A stretch of 64,000 bases of DNA from Acidobacteriota bacterium (GCA_003225295.1 QHYZ01000055.1:80541-144540); one strand, 5' to 3'; counted from the first letter of the stretch, positions 28,340 through 38,699 are shown. The notes: a model not told the origin generated them from the letters alone. Made by a program: numbers and translations.

Positions 28340-28882
28340 ATGTTTTTGCTGCTTTTCTTCTCGCTAGCGCTTGGTTATCCCGCGCCGGCTGCTGGCAAGA
28401 TGGCTTGGCAGGCTGCAGCGCTGGGAGCGCCGCGCTACGTTCCGGTGACTCGCTACGATCCCAAGCGTGATCCTCAGGCGGATCTGGTCAAGGCTCTCGC
28501 CGAAGCCAAGCGCACGGGGCGCCGCGTCCTTCTGGAAGTCGGCGGCGATTGGTGCAGCTGGTGCCACGTCATGGACAAGCTTTTCGCCGACCACGCTGAC
28601 GTTCGGGCACTGCGCGAGAGAAACTTCGTGACCCTGAAAATCAACATGAGTCCCGCGAATGAGAACCGGGCATTTCTTTCCCTTTACCACAGGATACCGG
28701 GTTATCCGTTCCTGTTCGTGCTCGACGCGGATGGCAAACTCGTGCACCCGCAGCGCGCCAACGTATTTGAGGACGGCGACATCTACAACGTCCCGAGCTT
28801 TGCGCATTTCCTGACGGTCTACGGCCCCTCACCGGTCCCGGTAAACGCCCGCGCTCTAGCGGAGGCGTGTCTTGACGAATGA
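28340..28882 (+). CDS. Exported thioredoxin-like protein
   Basis: The 180-residue product has a short N-terminal hydrophobic signal (FLLLFFSLALGYPAPAAG) and a Thioredoxin_7/DUF255-like fold with the redox motif DWCSWCHVM. The later GYPFLFVLDADGKLVHP corresponds to the cis-Pro region. The start has GGAGG 6 bases upstream (GGAGGCGGTCATG). It is likely a periplasmic disulfide reductase or thiol-oxidoreductase; target proteins cannot be named. A possible tie to maturation of the many c-type cytochromes in this genome is only a guess. Confidence 0.8.
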   Translation: MFLLLFFSLALGYPAPAAGKMAWQAAALGAPRYVPVTRYDPKRDPQADLVKALAEAKRTGRRVLLEVGGDWCSWCHVMDKLFADHADVRALRERNFVTLKINMSPANENRAFLSLYHRIPGYPFLFVLDADGKLVHPQRANVFEDGDIYNVPSFAHFLTVYGPSPVPVNARALAEACLDE

Positions 28883-29163
28883 CTGAGTGGGGCAAGGTGC
28901 TCTGCGCGCGTTCAAACGCGCAATCGTCCAGGGGCACACGCTCTATCCTCTTTGCTTCAGGCCTGCATAAAGTTCTATGCTTCTCCATCGCTGTGGTTCA
29001 GTCGCCATTCGCCACACTCCCCAGTTTTAGGCTGGTTTTCCCTCCGTCGCCGCCCACCCACGTCATTCCCTGAGTTGGTCGGCGCCCGCCACTCCAGACT
29101 CTGCTTGCTGAGGTATGATCGTCGAAGCCATCCGACTCCATCACGCAGCAAGGAGGGTTCGCC

Positions 29164-30417
29164 ATGTCTGCTCAAAACAAGTGCTCTCGAATCGACCAGT
29201 GGATTCTCGAAAAGATCTATCGAGCAGCGGGTCAGCCCTCGGTCCGGCTCGAGCTCCGCAACAGCGCCGAAGTCTCGCCAAGGGGCGCGCTGCCTGTGGC
29301 CAACATCGTCATAGAGGACCGCAAGACTCTCTTGCGTCTGCTAATCGATCTGGAAGCTGAATTTGGTGATGCCTACAGCGAGGGGCGAATCACTCTGGAG
29401 GGAGATCTCGTATCCGCCCTCGAAATCCTTTATGGTTCGATATCGCAAGGCGAACATCACGGATGGTACGTCAAACTCGTCTCGAAGTGCATGGAATATG
29501 CTCAGCGAAACTCCTTGCGCGGCTCGCGTCGTAATATCCAGCGCCACTACGATCTTAATACCGCTTTTTACCAGCTCTGGCTCGACCCGCAACTCATCTA
29601 TACCTGCGCTTATTATCCGTCTTCCGCAACGACGCTGGAGCAGGCGCAAGTAGCGAAATTGGACTACGTATGCCGCAAGCTGCGACTGCAGCCGGGGGAG
29701 CAAGTCGTGGACGCTGGCTGCGGCTGGGGCGCATTGGCCCTGCACATGGCGCAAAACTATGGAGTGATCGTCCGGGCCTTCAATATTTCGCGCGAGCAAA
29801 TCTTGTTCGCCCGCCGGCGAGCAAAAGAACTGGGACTGAGCCACCGAGTGGCATTCATCGAAGACGATTACCGGAACATCTCCGGCGAGTGCGATGCGTT
29901 TGTCTCTGTAGGAATGTTGGAACACGTTGGACGGGAACACTACCGAGATCTGGGGAGTATCATCCACCGCTCGCTCTCCAAAACCGGGCGCGGACTCCTC
30001 CACTTTGTCGGGCGCAATCATCCGCTTCCCTTCAGCACGTGGACCAGAAAACGCATTTTTCATGGTGCCTACGCGCCGGCCCTGGGTGAGGCCATGCAAG
30101 TCTTTGAACCTTGGGATTTGTCCGTCCTGGATGTCGAGAACTTGCGGCCTCACTATGCAAAAACATTGGAGCAATGGTTGGCGCGATTCGAAAAGTCCCA
30201 ACAAGAGATATCCGAAATGTTCACCCCGGAATTCACCAGAGCCTGGCGGCTCTATCTCGCCGGAGCTGTCGCTGGATTTCGGGTTGGCACGCTCCAACTG
30301 TTTCAAATCGTTTTCGCGCGAACTGCCTGCCAGCAAATTCCATGGACCCGCGCGCACCTGTATACAAAAGAACAGCACGGAGAACGGGAGACCACATGGA
30401 TGCATGCGACGTCCTGA
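29164..30417 (+). CDS. cfa: Cyclopropane-fatty-acyl-phospholipid synthase family methyltransferase
   Basis: The 417-residue protein has the CFA-synthase layout: an N-terminal domain of about 110 residues, RHYDLNTAFYQLWLDPQLIYTCAYY (active-site entry with the conserved Cys), SAM-binding DAGCGWGALALHMAQNYG, and GMLEHVG with the conserved Glu. Family members transfer a methylene or methyl from SAM to the double bond of membrane phospholipid acyl chains. The next gene, a flavoprotein reductase, overlaps by 22 bases, implying coupled translation and perhaps a joint lipid-modifying pathway. Start ATG follows AAGGAGG, located 6 bases upstream. Confidence 0.9.
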   Translation: MSAQNKCSRIDQWILEKIYRAAGQPSVRLELRNSAEVSPRGALPVANIVIEDRKTLLRLLIDLEAEFGDAYSEGRITLEGDLVSALEILYGSISQGEHHGWYVKLVSKCMEYAQRNSLRGSRRNIQRHYDLNTAFYQLWLDPQLIYTCAYYPSSATTLEQAQVAKLDYVCRKLRLQPGEQVVDAGCGWGALALHMAQNYGVIVRAFNISREQILFARRRAKELGLSHRVAFIEDDYRNISGECDAFVSVGMLEHVGREHYRDLGSIIHRSLSKTGRGLLHFVGRNHPLPFSTWTRKRIFHGAYAPALGEAMQVFEPWDLSVLDVENLRPHYAKTLEQWLARFEKSQQEISEMFTPEFTRAWRLYLAGAVAGFRVGTLQLFQIVFARTACQQIPWTRAHLYTKEQHGERETTWMHATS

Positions 30418-31520
30418 TCGTTGGAGCCGGTCCCGCCGGAAGTTCCTGCGCCTGGAAACTGCGCGATTCGGGCTTGAGTGTCGTGATCCTGGACCGCCAG
30501 ACCTTTCCCCGGGACAAGGTGTGCGGAGGATGGATCACGCCGCCCGTCGTCGCGGAGCTCGAAATCGATTTGGAGGAATATTCACGCGGCCATGTTTTGC
30601 AGAACTTCCAGGGTTTCCGCACCAGCCGAATGGGTAGCCGCGAAGTAGAAACTGATTATGGCCGACCAATCAGCTACGGAATTCGCCGCTGCGAGTTCGA
30701 TGATTTTCTATTAAAGCGCTGCCGTGCGCGCATTCACCAAGGTGTTCCTCTTGCCCGGCTGGAACAATCGGGCGATCGCTGGATTGTCAACGGCCAGTAC
30801 AAGGCCCGGCTCGTGATTGGCGCCGGTGGTCATTTTTGTCCTGTTGCCCGATTGCGCGGGGCCAACGCTCGTCATGAAGTTAGCGTTGCTGCGCAAGAAA
30901 TTGAATTCGAGATGTCAGAAACCCAGCGCAATCAATGTTCGATTCGGCCTGAGATTCCAGAGCTTTATTTTTGTCCGGACATGAAGGGTTATGGTTGGTG
31001 CGTCCGTAAGAAGAACTTTCTCAATATCGGCTTAGGGAGACTCGATCCCCATGTCCTGCCCCATCATCTTGCCGCCCTCGGCAGCTTTCTGAAAAAAACG
31101 AGGAAGATTGCTTTTGATCTGCCTCGGAAGATGGTGGGTCATTCGTATCTTCTTTACGGATATGCCAAACGAAACGTGGCCGGAGACGGAGTGCTGCTGA
31201 TCGGCGATGCCGCCGGCTTGGCGTATTCTCAGAGTGGCGAAGGTATACGGCCAGCGATCGAGTCGGGACTCCTGGCATCGAAAGCCATCCTAGCCGCCGG
31301 CGGAGCCAATAGTCCGACACTTTCAGAAACATATCGCGGCCTGCTCGGACAGCGATTCGGAAAAGTGCAGGAAGAATGGGCTTTCAACATTGGCTGTCAT
31401 CTTCCAACGCGACTGGTGAGTTCCCTGGCTCGAATTCTCCTGGCAAACCAGTGGTTTTCTCGGCGCGTCATCCTCGATCGGTGGTTTCTCCATTGTGACG
31501 AACCCGCTCTGGTTTGCTGA
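30396..31520 (+). CDS. FAD-dependent oxidoreductase, geranylgeranyl-reductase-like
   Basis: The 374-residue product has an N-terminal dinucleotide fold (VLIVGAGPAGSSCAWKLR), a CGGWITP segment typical of geranylgeranyl-reductase-type flavoproteins, and the second FAD motif LLIGDAAGLAYSQSGEGIRPAIES. GGGAG-like AACGGGAG lies 6-7 bases before the ATG at 30396, inside the cfa gene. Relatives reduce isoprenoid double bonds or act on lipids. Coupling to a CFA-type methyltransferase suggests processing of the same acyl chain (for example reduction or oxidation of a methylated fatty acid), but no substrate can be proven. Confidence 0.82.
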   Translation: MDACDVLIVGAGPAGSSCAWKLRDSGLSVVILDRQTFPRDKVCGGWITPPVVAELEIDLEEYSRGHVLQNFQGFRTSRMGSREVETDYGRPISYGIRRCEFDDFLLKRCRARIHQGVPLARLEQSGDRWIVNGQYKARLVIGAGGHFCPVARLRGANARHEVSVAAQEIEFEMSETQRNQCSIRPEIPELYFCPDMKGYGWCVRKKNFLNIGLGRLDPHVLPHHLAALGSFLKKTRKIAFDLPRKMVGHSYLLYGYAKRNVAGDGVLLIGDAAGLAYSQSGEGIRPAIESGLLASKAILAAGGANSPTLSETYRGLLGQRFGKVQEEWAFNIGCHLPTRLVSSLARILLANQWFSRRVILDRWFLHCDEPALVC

Positions 31521-31975
31521 ACCCATAAATTCGTCTTGCGGAATTGGCCTCGGGTGGGCGAAGCGTTTAATGGCAATCCAGGCCGCGGTAAGGGAACAAC
31601 GCGCTGCCAAGTTCCTCTTGATGGACAACCAAGCAATGAACTCCCAGAAACAATTCCACTTACTCTAGTCCGTAGACTACCAGTATCAAAACGGCCAACG
31701 GTTCTTTGATTCTGCCGCCAACTGCTGAAGCCCGGCGGGTCCTACGCGATCGAGGTTGAAAGTCTTCTCCGAAGCGCTGGATCGCCGCATGACGTGCGTT
31801 TCACTGTTGTGCGCCACCCCTGACAACCCCGTTGCCGGCTATTCCCGCAAACCACGTCAAAGCCTATGGGGGGCATGGTGGCGCGCCCGCCGGCGAGCAC
31901 TAAACTGGTGCCCGAACCCATAGCTGGTCGATCCGATGGGATGGTATTTCCTGAGACCAAGGGGCAAGACTCGCG
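31521..31975. other. Intergenic stretch without recognised content
   Basis: This 455-base stretch separates two converging transcription units. I see no conserved coding frame, no strong terminator hairpin and no repeat in it. Confidence 0.5.
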
Positions 31976-33892
31976 CTAGACCCTGGTGCTTTTCTTCAGC
32001 GCCAATCGCAGATCCAGATTGCGGATCAGCCGATGCAGGTAGTTGGGGTGGACTCCCAGAAGCTTTGCCGTTTCGGTGAAGCTACCGCCGGATTGTTCGA
32101 AGGCGCCCAAGATCAGCTGTTTTTTCAAACTGCGAATGGCATCGTGATATTTCGCTGGAGCAGTAGCCGCGGAAGAGGCGGTTTCCATCAAAGTTTCCGG
32201 AAGGTCCTCGGGGAGAATAAAATCGGAGGAGCCGATGACGATGGCACGCTCCATGGCATTTTCCAATTCGCGGATGTTGCCGGGCCAGTCGTATTGCATC
32301 AAGCAAGCGCGCGCTCCCGGAGAGATTCCCTTGACGCTGCGATTGCACTTCTGAGAATAGCGAGAAAGGAAATACTCGGCGAGGGGCTGGATGTCTTCAG
32401 CGTGCTCGCGGAGAGGTGGCATGGTGACGGAGATGACATTCAGACGGTGGAAGAGGTCCGCTCGGAACTTCTCCTCGCGCACCGCCTTCTGCAAGTCTTT
32501 GTTGCTGGCCGCCAGGAAGCGGACGTTCAGCTTGATGGATCGCGTTCCACCGACGCGGACAAGTTCGCGTTCCTGAAGTACGCGCAGCAGCTTGGCTTGG
32601 AGCGTAAGAGAGAGTTCTCCCACTTCATCGAGGAAGACACTGCCGCCCTCGGCGACCTCCAGGAGGCCCTTTTTCTGGCAAATGGCGCTGGTGAAGGCAC
32701 CCTTTTCGTGGCCGAAGAGCTCGCTTTCAAGGAGTGTCTCCGTAAGCGCGGCGCAGTTCAGCGCGACGAAAGGCTGTTCTTTGCGCGTACTATTCTTGTG
32801 GATGGCGCGTGCGGCGAGTTCTTTGCCGGTACCACTCTCGCCGTGGATCAGGACGGTCGAGTCGCTGGGGGCCACGCGCTCGATGAACTGGTAGACGTCG
32901 CGCATGCGCGGGCTTTGGCCGACCATATCATGTTGCAAGCTGACCTCGGCGCGGAGTTGCCGATTCTCGATGCCCAGATGTTCGAATTGTCGGGCGTTTT
33001 CGATGGCGATTGCGGCCAAGCCGGCGATCGCGGCGAGCAGTTGGAGGTCGTCGCTCGTGAAAGTGGTGGCGTGATTTTCGGAGTGGAGATATATGACGCC
33101 GAGCGTCTGGCTGGAGGCCATCAGTGGCACGCAAAGAATCGAGTGTGCGGGCTTGCTTTCTTCGGCATGAGAAGGAACACAAGAACTAAGTGCGGGACTT
33201 TCATTTTCGACCACGGAAACGCCTTCCTCGATCACGCGACGAGTGAGTGAGCGGCTTACGTGGACAGGCCGATCGGGGCCACCGACGCGATCCCATGCGA
33301 CGGGAGAAGAAATCTCCCCGCCGTGGCTGTCGAGGAGAAGAATCGCGCCGCGTTCTGCCGGAATAACGTCGAAAATCATCCCCAGCAATTGCCACTGGAG
33401 TGATTCCACATCACGAACGGAACCGATCGCTGTGCTGATCTTCAGGAGCGTACTGAGGGCACGGGCAAGCCGCTCAGACTGAGGTAAGACCGCCAGCGAT
33501 TCGGGATTCAGATAAAGGAGCTCATCGGGGCGGAGCTGCTGCCTTTGTCCGCCAGCGAGAGGATCTTCAACTAGTTCGACGGGACTGCTCGCGGAAACGG
33601 GCGAGTTCTCCAACTGGAAGAGGAATAAAGAATTCCCCACGGCGATTTGATCACCGGGTGCGAGCACGCGCTGCTTTACGGGGATGCCGTTGACGAAAGT
33701 GCCGGAGTCGCTTTCCAGGTCGGTTAAGAGAAATCGTTCGCTATCCAAGCTGATGCGGCAATGGTTCGGAGAGACGGCGCGGTCATCGAGACGGATGGAG
33801 TTGGAAGAATCTCGGCCGATGGACACAAATTGGGCGAAGTGGAAGTCCGACTTCCGGAAGGGTCCGCTAATGGCTGCAAGCTTGGGCTGCAC
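31976..33892 (-). CDS. Sigma-54-dependent activator with FHA and GAF input domains
   Basis: The 638-residue protein has an FHA domain at about 20-95 ([31 protein letters not shown]), a GAF domain at about 145-310, a sigma-54 AAA+ domain at about 325-560 (Walker [38 protein letters not shown]), and a Fis-type HTH at the C-terminus ([21 protein letters not shown]). The contact loop reads GAFTSA instead of the usual GAFTGA. FHA input implies control by a Ser/Thr kinase; GAF implies a small-molecule or redox cue. The divergent region carries candidate upstream sites and a sigma-54 promoter for the next gene, so local regulation is likely. The gene is single and has no adjacent kinase. Confidence 0.92.
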   Translation of the reverse strand: MQPKLAAISGPFRKSDFHFAQFVSIGRDSSNSIRLDDRAVSPNHCRISLDSERFLLTDLESDSGTFVNGIPVKQRVLAPGDQIAVGNSLFLFQLENSPVSASSPVELVEDPLAGGQRQQLRPDELLYLNPESLAVLPQSERLARALSTLLKISTAIGSVRDVESLQWQLLGMIFDVIPAERGAILLLDSHGGEISSPVAWDRVGGPDRPVHVSRSLTRRVIEEGVSVVENESPALSSCVPSHAEESKPAHSILCVPLMASSQTLGVIYLHSENHATTFTSDDLQLLAAIAGLAAIAIENARQFEHLGIENRQLRAEVSLQHDMVGQSPRMRDVYQFIERVAPSDSTVLIHGESGTGKELAARAIHKNSTRKEQPFVALNCAALTETLLESELFGHEKGAFTSAICQKKGLLEVAEGGSVFLDEVGELSLTLQAKLLRVLQERELVRVGGTRSIKLNVRFLAASNKDLQKAVREEKFRADLFHRLNVISVTMPPLREHAEDIQPLAEYFLSRYSQKCNRSVKGISPGARACLMQYDWPGNIRELENAMERAIVIGSSDFILPEDLPETLMETASSAATAPAKYHDAIRSLKKQLILGAFEQSGGSFTETAKLLGVHPNYLHRLIRNLDLRLALKKSTRV

Positions 33893-33978
33893 GTTTAGGG
33901 CTCTGATCGCTGATCTCGGCTAGCAACAAACCCCTGGACAGGGGGCATTCTAACGCCAAAGTGTCGCCATCCAGAGTG

Positions 33979-34188
33979 CTATCCGAAAGGATAGTGCGAC
34001 TATCCGGCTGGTTCGTATCCGTTCTGACGGTACTGTTCGTCCAACCAGTTTGGGATAGCCATCGCTAGGTGTCTTCTTTTCTGGTGATTGCAGGAACGCG
34101 AGGCCCAGAAGAATCGCCCCACTTTGAAGCTCGCGAGGAGGGCTTCGCCGAAGCCGGAGGCCGTCTCTCGGAGCCAACCGGATAGTCG
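33979..34188. promoter_or_regulatory. Candidate enhancer (UAS) sites for the sigma-54 activator
   Basis: Three related elements occur: the inverted repeat CTATCC-GAAA-GGATAG (33979-33994), CGACTATCCGG (33997-34007) and its exact reverse complement CCGGATAGTCG (34178-34188). They lie about 145-350 bases upstream of the predicted sigma-54 start, the usual range for enhancer-binding activators, between the activator gene and its presumed target. No gene is supported elsewhere in 33893-34370. Confidence 0.5.
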
Positions 34189-34305
34189 TAGCTGCATGTT
34201 GCTTCCAGGGCACGTCCTAGTTTTCCGCACCCCACGGTTTGCTATCGCTTTTGAATTCAGCGGGTTCAACCTTGGAGGAAGGAAAAAAAATTGCACCTAT
34301 AAGTT

Positions 34306-34321
34306 TGGCGCCGGAGTTGCA
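34306..34321 (+). promoter_or_regulatory. Sigma-54 (-24/-12) promoter
   Basis: TGGCGCCGGAGTTGCA matches the consensus TGGCAC-N5-TTGCW at the GG (-24) and GC (-12) elements with exact 10-base spacing. It precedes the GTG of the small exported protein by about 50 bases, leaving a short leader with GGAGG. Confidence 0.72.
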
Positions 34322-34370
34322 CTCGGTCCAGCATCGCAGCAAATTGCGAATCTAGGACCGGAGGTGGCTC

Positions 34371-34742
34371 GTGAAATTCCAGAAAATGATTAGGATTCAG
34401 ATGATGCTGGTGGGAATGGGCGCAGGATTGTTGCTGGCAAGACCTGCTTGCGCACAGCAAGAGATGGACCCTGAGCTTTTTGATGTTTACGCGAATACGA
34501 CGGTGACGGATCAAGCGTCGCACGCAACGCCGGGCGCCGAAGCGGTAAAGGTAGCAGCACCGGCCCCCTTGGCGGCGGAGGGAGTGGACGCGGAGGGACT
34601 GACGGCGGTGGATACGTCGGCGATGGTGATATTGATGATCGGCATTGGGTCGATTGTGCTGTTCGGAATAGCGGAAGCAGTTCGGGGACCCCGGCGGCTG
34701 ACCTGGAGAGAAAGTGCCCCGGGCAGGCTGCCCGCCAATTGA
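34371..34742 (+). CDS. Small exported protein with C-terminal membrane anchor, unknown function
   Basis: The 123-residue product has an N-terminal signal (MMLVGMGAGLLLARPACAQQ) and a second hydrophobic segment near the C-terminus (AMVILMIGIGSIVLFGIAEAV) followed by RGPRR. The middle is Ala/Val-rich and acidic. The GTG start is preceded by GGAGG at 6 bases, and no better in-frame ATG gives the signal. I recognise no family. A sigma-54 promoter lies just upstream and a strong terminator follows, so it is a monocistronic, probably stress- or signal-induced envelope protein. A PEP-CTERM-type sorting signal was considered but the PEP motif is absent. Confidence 0.72.
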   Translation: MKFQKMIRIQMMLVGMGAGLLLARPACAQQEMDPELFDVYANTTVTDQASHATPGAEAVKVAAPAPLAAEGVDAEGLTAVDTSAMVILMIGIGSIVLFGIAEAVRGPRRLTWRESAPGRLPAN

Positions 34743-34765
34743 AAAAGTCCAGCCCTACGTGACAT

Positions 34766-34815
34766 AAAGCTCCGGGAATCGCGCCACCCAGATTCCCGGA
34801 GCTTTTGCTTTTTGT
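34766..34815 (+). terminator. Strong intrinsic terminator
   Basis: A perfect 15-base stem, AAAGCTCCGGGAATC against GATTCCCGGAGCTTT, has a 10-base loop and is followed by TGCTTTTTG. It ends the sigma-54-driven gene and also separates it from the convergent araA. Confidence 0.9.
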
Positions 34816-34920
34816 GGTCCGGAGGCGCCGAAAGCAACGCAAATTTAGCCGTCAGGAATCATGCCGGGCCAGCCGCTGATGGTGCTGACCGGGCAGAAGA
34901 AACCTTGGAGCGCTTGGCAT

Positions 34921-36423
34921 TCAAAGTCCGTTCGCCAGGTGGTAGTAGACATCGTTCCAACGCAGTTCTTTCACGAAGTCCGCGACATTCGTCTTGTGGT
35001 CGATCAGCAAACATTCCATGCCGGCCAACTCCGCAAAATCTTGTAAGTATTCACAAGTCAAGGCGCGACTCAGGGCGGTGTGATGTGACCCACCTGCCAT
35101 GATCCAGGATGTTGCTGCGATTTTAAGGTTAGGCTCGGGTATCCAGATGGCCCTTGCGACTGGCAGCTTGGGCAAAGGCTGCTCGGGCCGCACGAGGTTC
35201 ACCTGATTGACGATTAGACGAAAACGGCTCCCGAGGTCGACGATGGAAGTATTCACGGCGCTCCCGCAAGACGCGGTAAACACCAACCTGACCGGATCGT
35301 CTTTACCACCGATCGAAAGCGGATGGATTTCAGCCGACGGCTTGCCCTCGGCGATCGATGGACAAACTTCCAGCATGTGAGCGCCGAGGACCCGGCCGCC
35401 ATCTCTCAGATCGTAGGTGTAGTCCTCCATGAACGACGTTCCGCCCTGGAGACCGTGACCCATGATCTTCATGGCCCGCACCAGCGCCGCCGTTTTCCAG
35501 TCGCCTTCCGCGCCGAATCCATATCCATCGGCCATCAAACGTTGCACGGCGATTCCTGGAAGCTGCGCCAGGCCGTGCAAGTCCTCAAACGTGTCAGTGA
35601 ATGCCTGGGAGCCGGTGTCCTCAAGAAAATACCGCAGCCCCAGCTCAATTCTTGCGGCCTCAAACAAGGCGGGCCGCCGGCTTCCGCCGGCCCGCAGCGG
35701 CTCGGCGACCGCATAGGCTTCATCGTATTCAGCGGCGAGCCGCTGGACTTGGGCGTCAGTCACCTGTTGAACACGCTGTTTCAGATCTCCGACACCGAAC
35801 CCATTCACCGAATAGCAAAGCCTGATCTGTGCATCGAGCTTGTCTCCTTCGGTCACCGCGACATTGCGCATGTTGTCGCCGAAGCGTGCGACTTTCAACA
35901 CCTGAGCATCGTGCCGGGCGCAGGCAGCACGCATCCAAACGCCAATCTCGCCTTGCACTCGATCGTCCTGCCAGGACCCAACGATGATCTTGCGCTTGAG
36001 TCGCAAGCGGGCTCCGATGAATCCGAATTCCCGGTCGCCATGAGCCGACTGGTGGAGATTCATGAAATCCATGTCGATCGTTGACCACGGCAGTTCTTCG
36101 CTGAATTGAGTGTGCAAGTGCAGAAATGGTTTGTTGAGCAATCTGAGACCGGCGATCCACATTCGTGCTGGAGAGAAGGTGTGCATCCAGGTGATCAGCC
36201 CGATACAATTCTTCGAGCTGTTGGCGTCCAGACACAACTGGAGAATGGACTCGTCACTGGTCATCACATGTTTGGCTACAACCTTTACGGGGACCACGGA
36301 GGACGCCGAAAGCGCCCGGGCAATAGTAGTGGAATGCTCCTCGACTTTTTTCAGGGTTTCTGGCCCATAGAGATGCTGACTGCCGGTGACAAACCAAGCT
36401 TCTAGATTGGCAAAATCAATCAT
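34921..36423 (-). CDS. araA: L-arabinose isomerase
   Basis: The 500-residue product matches AraA along its length: [94 protein letters not shown] and GGSHHTALS. The metal-binding and catalytic Glu/Glu/His/His set is therefore present. It interconverts L-arabinose and L-ribulose in the cytoplasm. It is downstream of the GH127 gene on the same strand (185 bases), which fits use of arabinose released from arabinofuranosides. No araB or araD is present here. Confidence 0.94.
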   Translation of the reverse strand: MIDFANLEAWFVTGSQHLYGPETLKKVEEHSTTIARALSASSVVPVKVVAKHVMTSDESILQLCLDANSSKNCIGLITWMHTFSPARMWIAGLRLLNKPFLHLHTQFSEELPWSTIDMDFMNLHQSAHGDREFGFIGARLRLKRKIIVGSWQDDRVQGEIGVWMRAACARHDAQVLKVARFGDNMRNVAVTEGDKLDAQIRLCYSVNGFGVGDLKQRVQQVTDAQVQRLAAEYDEAYAVAEPLRAGGSRRPALFEAARIELGLRYFLEDTGSQAFTDTFEDLHGLAQLPGIAVQRLMADGYGFGAEGDWKTAALVRAMKIMGHGLQGGTSFMEDYTYDLRDGGRVLGAHMLEVCPSIAEGKPSAEIHPLSIGGKDDPVRLVFTASCGSAVNTSIVDLGSRFRLIVNQVNLVRPEQPLPKLPVARAIWIPEPNLKIAATSWIMAGGSHHTALSRALTCEYLQDFAELAGMECLLIDHKTNVADFVKELRWNDVYYHLANGL

Positions 36424-36608
36424 CGAATCCCCTCGGACATGTTGGCACTCAATAGGAGCAACTTACACCCAGATACGTTCGACGAAACCCACAGGTTGCC
36501 GGCAAGGGAGTCTTGCGCCAAAGAGCGTGCCATCACGGCAACTCTCCGCCAGTACCTCCGATTGATCTTCGGCGCTCCTCCATCGAGCCTCAGATTTACA
36601 CGACCACT

Positions 36609-38543
36609 TCAAGCGTTCTTTCGATTCACCTTCCAATAGACGGTGTAGCGCTCATCGAACAATTGGTAGAAAGGCTCCAGTTCGAGTCCACTTCTCTGAC
36701 CGATCGTTTGGAACACCAGGGGCTGCCCCTTGACTGGCTCCAACCAGTCCGGCGAATCCCCAGAAGCCACAATCGCCGGGACGGGCAGGGGTCTCGATTC
36801 ATCTGGGCCGAGGGGTCCGTAAGTGAGCTCGTGGGTAAGGCCTTTGGCCCCCAACCGCCCGGCGAGGACCAGCGGTCCGTACATCGCGGCCTGCAGGGTT
36901 CGATCGTCTGGGATCGGGGCGAGATGCAAACTCATAGGCATGGCAATCTGGATCTGGTCGCCATCGTTCCAAGTGCGCTCCAAAGCAAGGTAAGAACTCG
37001 GCGTACTCGCCGCATCCTGTTTTTTTCCATTGATCGAAACCGTCACGCCCTGCGTAGCCCAGTACGGCACGCGAATGTGGACCCGCATCTTCATCGGTGC
37101 AGCGGATCTCACTGTTAAAGTCGTTCCCTCTTCTTCCGGGAAACGCGTCTCCTGAACCACCGTGACCTTCTTCTCCGGCCAATTCAGCTCCGATGCAATA
37201 AACAGGTTCACGTAAAGGCCCTGCGCATCATGGAAATAGATGCTGTCACCGAGCTTCGCAAATTCCTCTGAACCCGTGCCCGTACAGCACCAGAACGCAT
37301 CGAAGTGCCTGCCGAACGTTTTCCAGAGTCCGGGCATGAGCGAAAGGTAGTACATCTTCATGCCGTCGGTGTCCTGAGTGCCGATCCGGCTGTTAAAAAG
37401 CGTGCGCTCGTAGTAGTCCATCGCTCCCGGCTCGCCGCTCCAACTGAAGATGTGCCGTGTGAGCTTCATCATATTGTAGCCACAGCAGCATTCTTCCGCC
37501 GCCTCGCCGAGTTGATCCGCAAGCTTGCCCGGATCGCCCTGCCAGCTCTCGCCGTTGCTCGTGCCTCCGGTGCAATAGGTGCGTTGTGCAACGACCTGGT
37601 GCCAGAAATAATCCGCGATGTCATGGTAGCGCTGGTCGCCGGTCAGTTCGTAACCGCGAGCCGCACCGATTACTTTGGGAATATTCGTGTTGGGATGCAG
37701 TCCCTTGAGCTCATCTTTGCGTTCGGCGAGGGGGTCGAAGAACTTCTTATGTTCAAAGCGTCTAGCCAGAGCGAGGTACTGCTCCTTTCCGGTGAGCGCG
37801 TACAAGTTGAAAAGGGATTCGTTCATGCCCCCGTGCTCGACCATCTGCATCTTGGCCCACTGTTCATCACTAATCGGATTTAGGTATTTGCCGGTCCATG
37901 CGGCCATTTTCTCCGCGGTGGCCAGCGCCTGCTCGTTGCCGCATAGCGTGTACATGTCGAGGTGCCCGGCGAGAATCTTGTGATAGGTGTAAAAGGGCGC
38001 CCAGACTCGCTCCCCATCGCGCAGGCGATCATAGAAGCTCGCCGGATAGGCGCTGAGGTAACCATCCGCATTAATCGATTGCTGGCATTTCGCCAGCTCC
38101 GCCACTAGTGCGTTTCCCTTTTGTTTGATGGCATCGTCGCCCGTAGCAGCATGCAGCAGCGCGCACGCCGAAAGCACATGGCCGCCCGCAAAATGTCCAC
38201 GCAATTCGCCTCTGGGGTGCTCCCAACCTCCGAGCGGATCCGCAGACGTGGGGATTCCCGCGGTCAATCGAAAGGTGTGAAGCAGGCGATCGTTCGGCAG
38301 CGAATCCAGAAATCCTTGATTGCTCTCCAAATAGTCGAGGAAGATTCCGGGGCGCAGCCGCACCCCGGACAACGGGAATGGCTTGAGTTTGGCGTCAACA
38401 GCCTCACGCGCCCCTGCTACCGCACGGCCCGCGGCAGATCCCATGCCCGCAAGTGCGCGGCCTGGAAGCACTGCCGCGGCTCCCGTGGCTGCAGCAGCTG
38501 CCGAAAGCCATTGCCGGCGACTCCAACGATGCGCTGAGTTCAT
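36609..38543 (-). CDS. GH127 beta-L-arabinofuranosidase, Tat-exported
   Basis: The 644-residue protein begins with a twin-arginine signal (WSRRQWLSAAAAATGAAA). The (alpha/alpha)6 catalytic domain shows GH127 features: GGWEHPRGELRGHFAGGHVLSA, VWAPFYTYHKILAG, GGTSNGESW, EECCCGYNMMKLTRHIF and FWCCTGTGSEEFAKLGDSIYF, whose Cys and Glu residues build the Zn-bound active site. A beta-sandwich part follows (VHIRVPYWATQG). The enzyme would release L-arabinose from beta-arabinofuranosides in the periplasm. The ATG at 38543 opens the Tat signal; the upstream extension is unrelated. Two LacI-type operators and a TTGACA promoter lie upstream. Confidence 0.9.
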   Translation of the reverse strand: MNSAHRWSRRQWLSAAAAATGAAAVLPGRALAGMGSAAGRAVAGAREAVDAKLKPFPLSGVRLRPGIFLDYLESNQGFLDSLPNDRLLHTFRLTAGIPTSADPLGGWEHPRGELRGHFAGGHVLSACALLHAATGDDAIKQKGNALVAELAKCQQSINADGYLSAYPASFYDRLRDGERVWAPFYTYHKILAGHLDMYTLCGNEQALATAEKMAAWTGKYLNPISDEQWAKMQMVEHGGMNESLFNLYALTGKEQYLALARRFEHKKFFDPLAERKDELKGLHPNTNIPKVIGAARGYELTGDQRYHDIADYFWHQVVAQRTYCTGGTSNGESWQGDPGKLADQLGEAAEECCCGYNMMKLTRHIFSWSGEPGAMDYYERTLFNSRIGTQDTDGMKMYYLSLMPGLWKTFGRHFDAFWCCTGTGSEEFAKLGDSIYFHDAQGLYVNLFIASELNWPEKKVTVVQETRFPEEEGTTLTVRSAAPMKMRVHIRVPYWATQGVTVSINGKKQDAASTPSSYLALERTWNDGDQIQIAMPMSLHLAPIPDDRTLQAAMYGPLVLAGRLGAKGLTHELTYGPLGPDESRPLPVPAIVASGDSPDWLEPVKGQPLVFQTIGQRSGLELEPFYQLFDERYTVYWKVNRKNA

Positions 38544-38699
38544 AGATGTCTCGCCCCCATAGATCATTCGTGCACGAAGCTTGTGGAAGCTGCACACTCA
38601 GCAGTGGGCGCTGAGATTCTGCAGCAGGAGTTCTCTCGCGAGTCTCTGAAAAAAACGCGTTTCGTCCCAGGACACCACAATCCCAGTTGGCGACGCCAG

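Noticed and set aside
34371..34742. PEP-CTERM/exosortase substrate
   Set aside because: The C-terminal helix and basic tail are present but no PEP-like motif precedes the helix.
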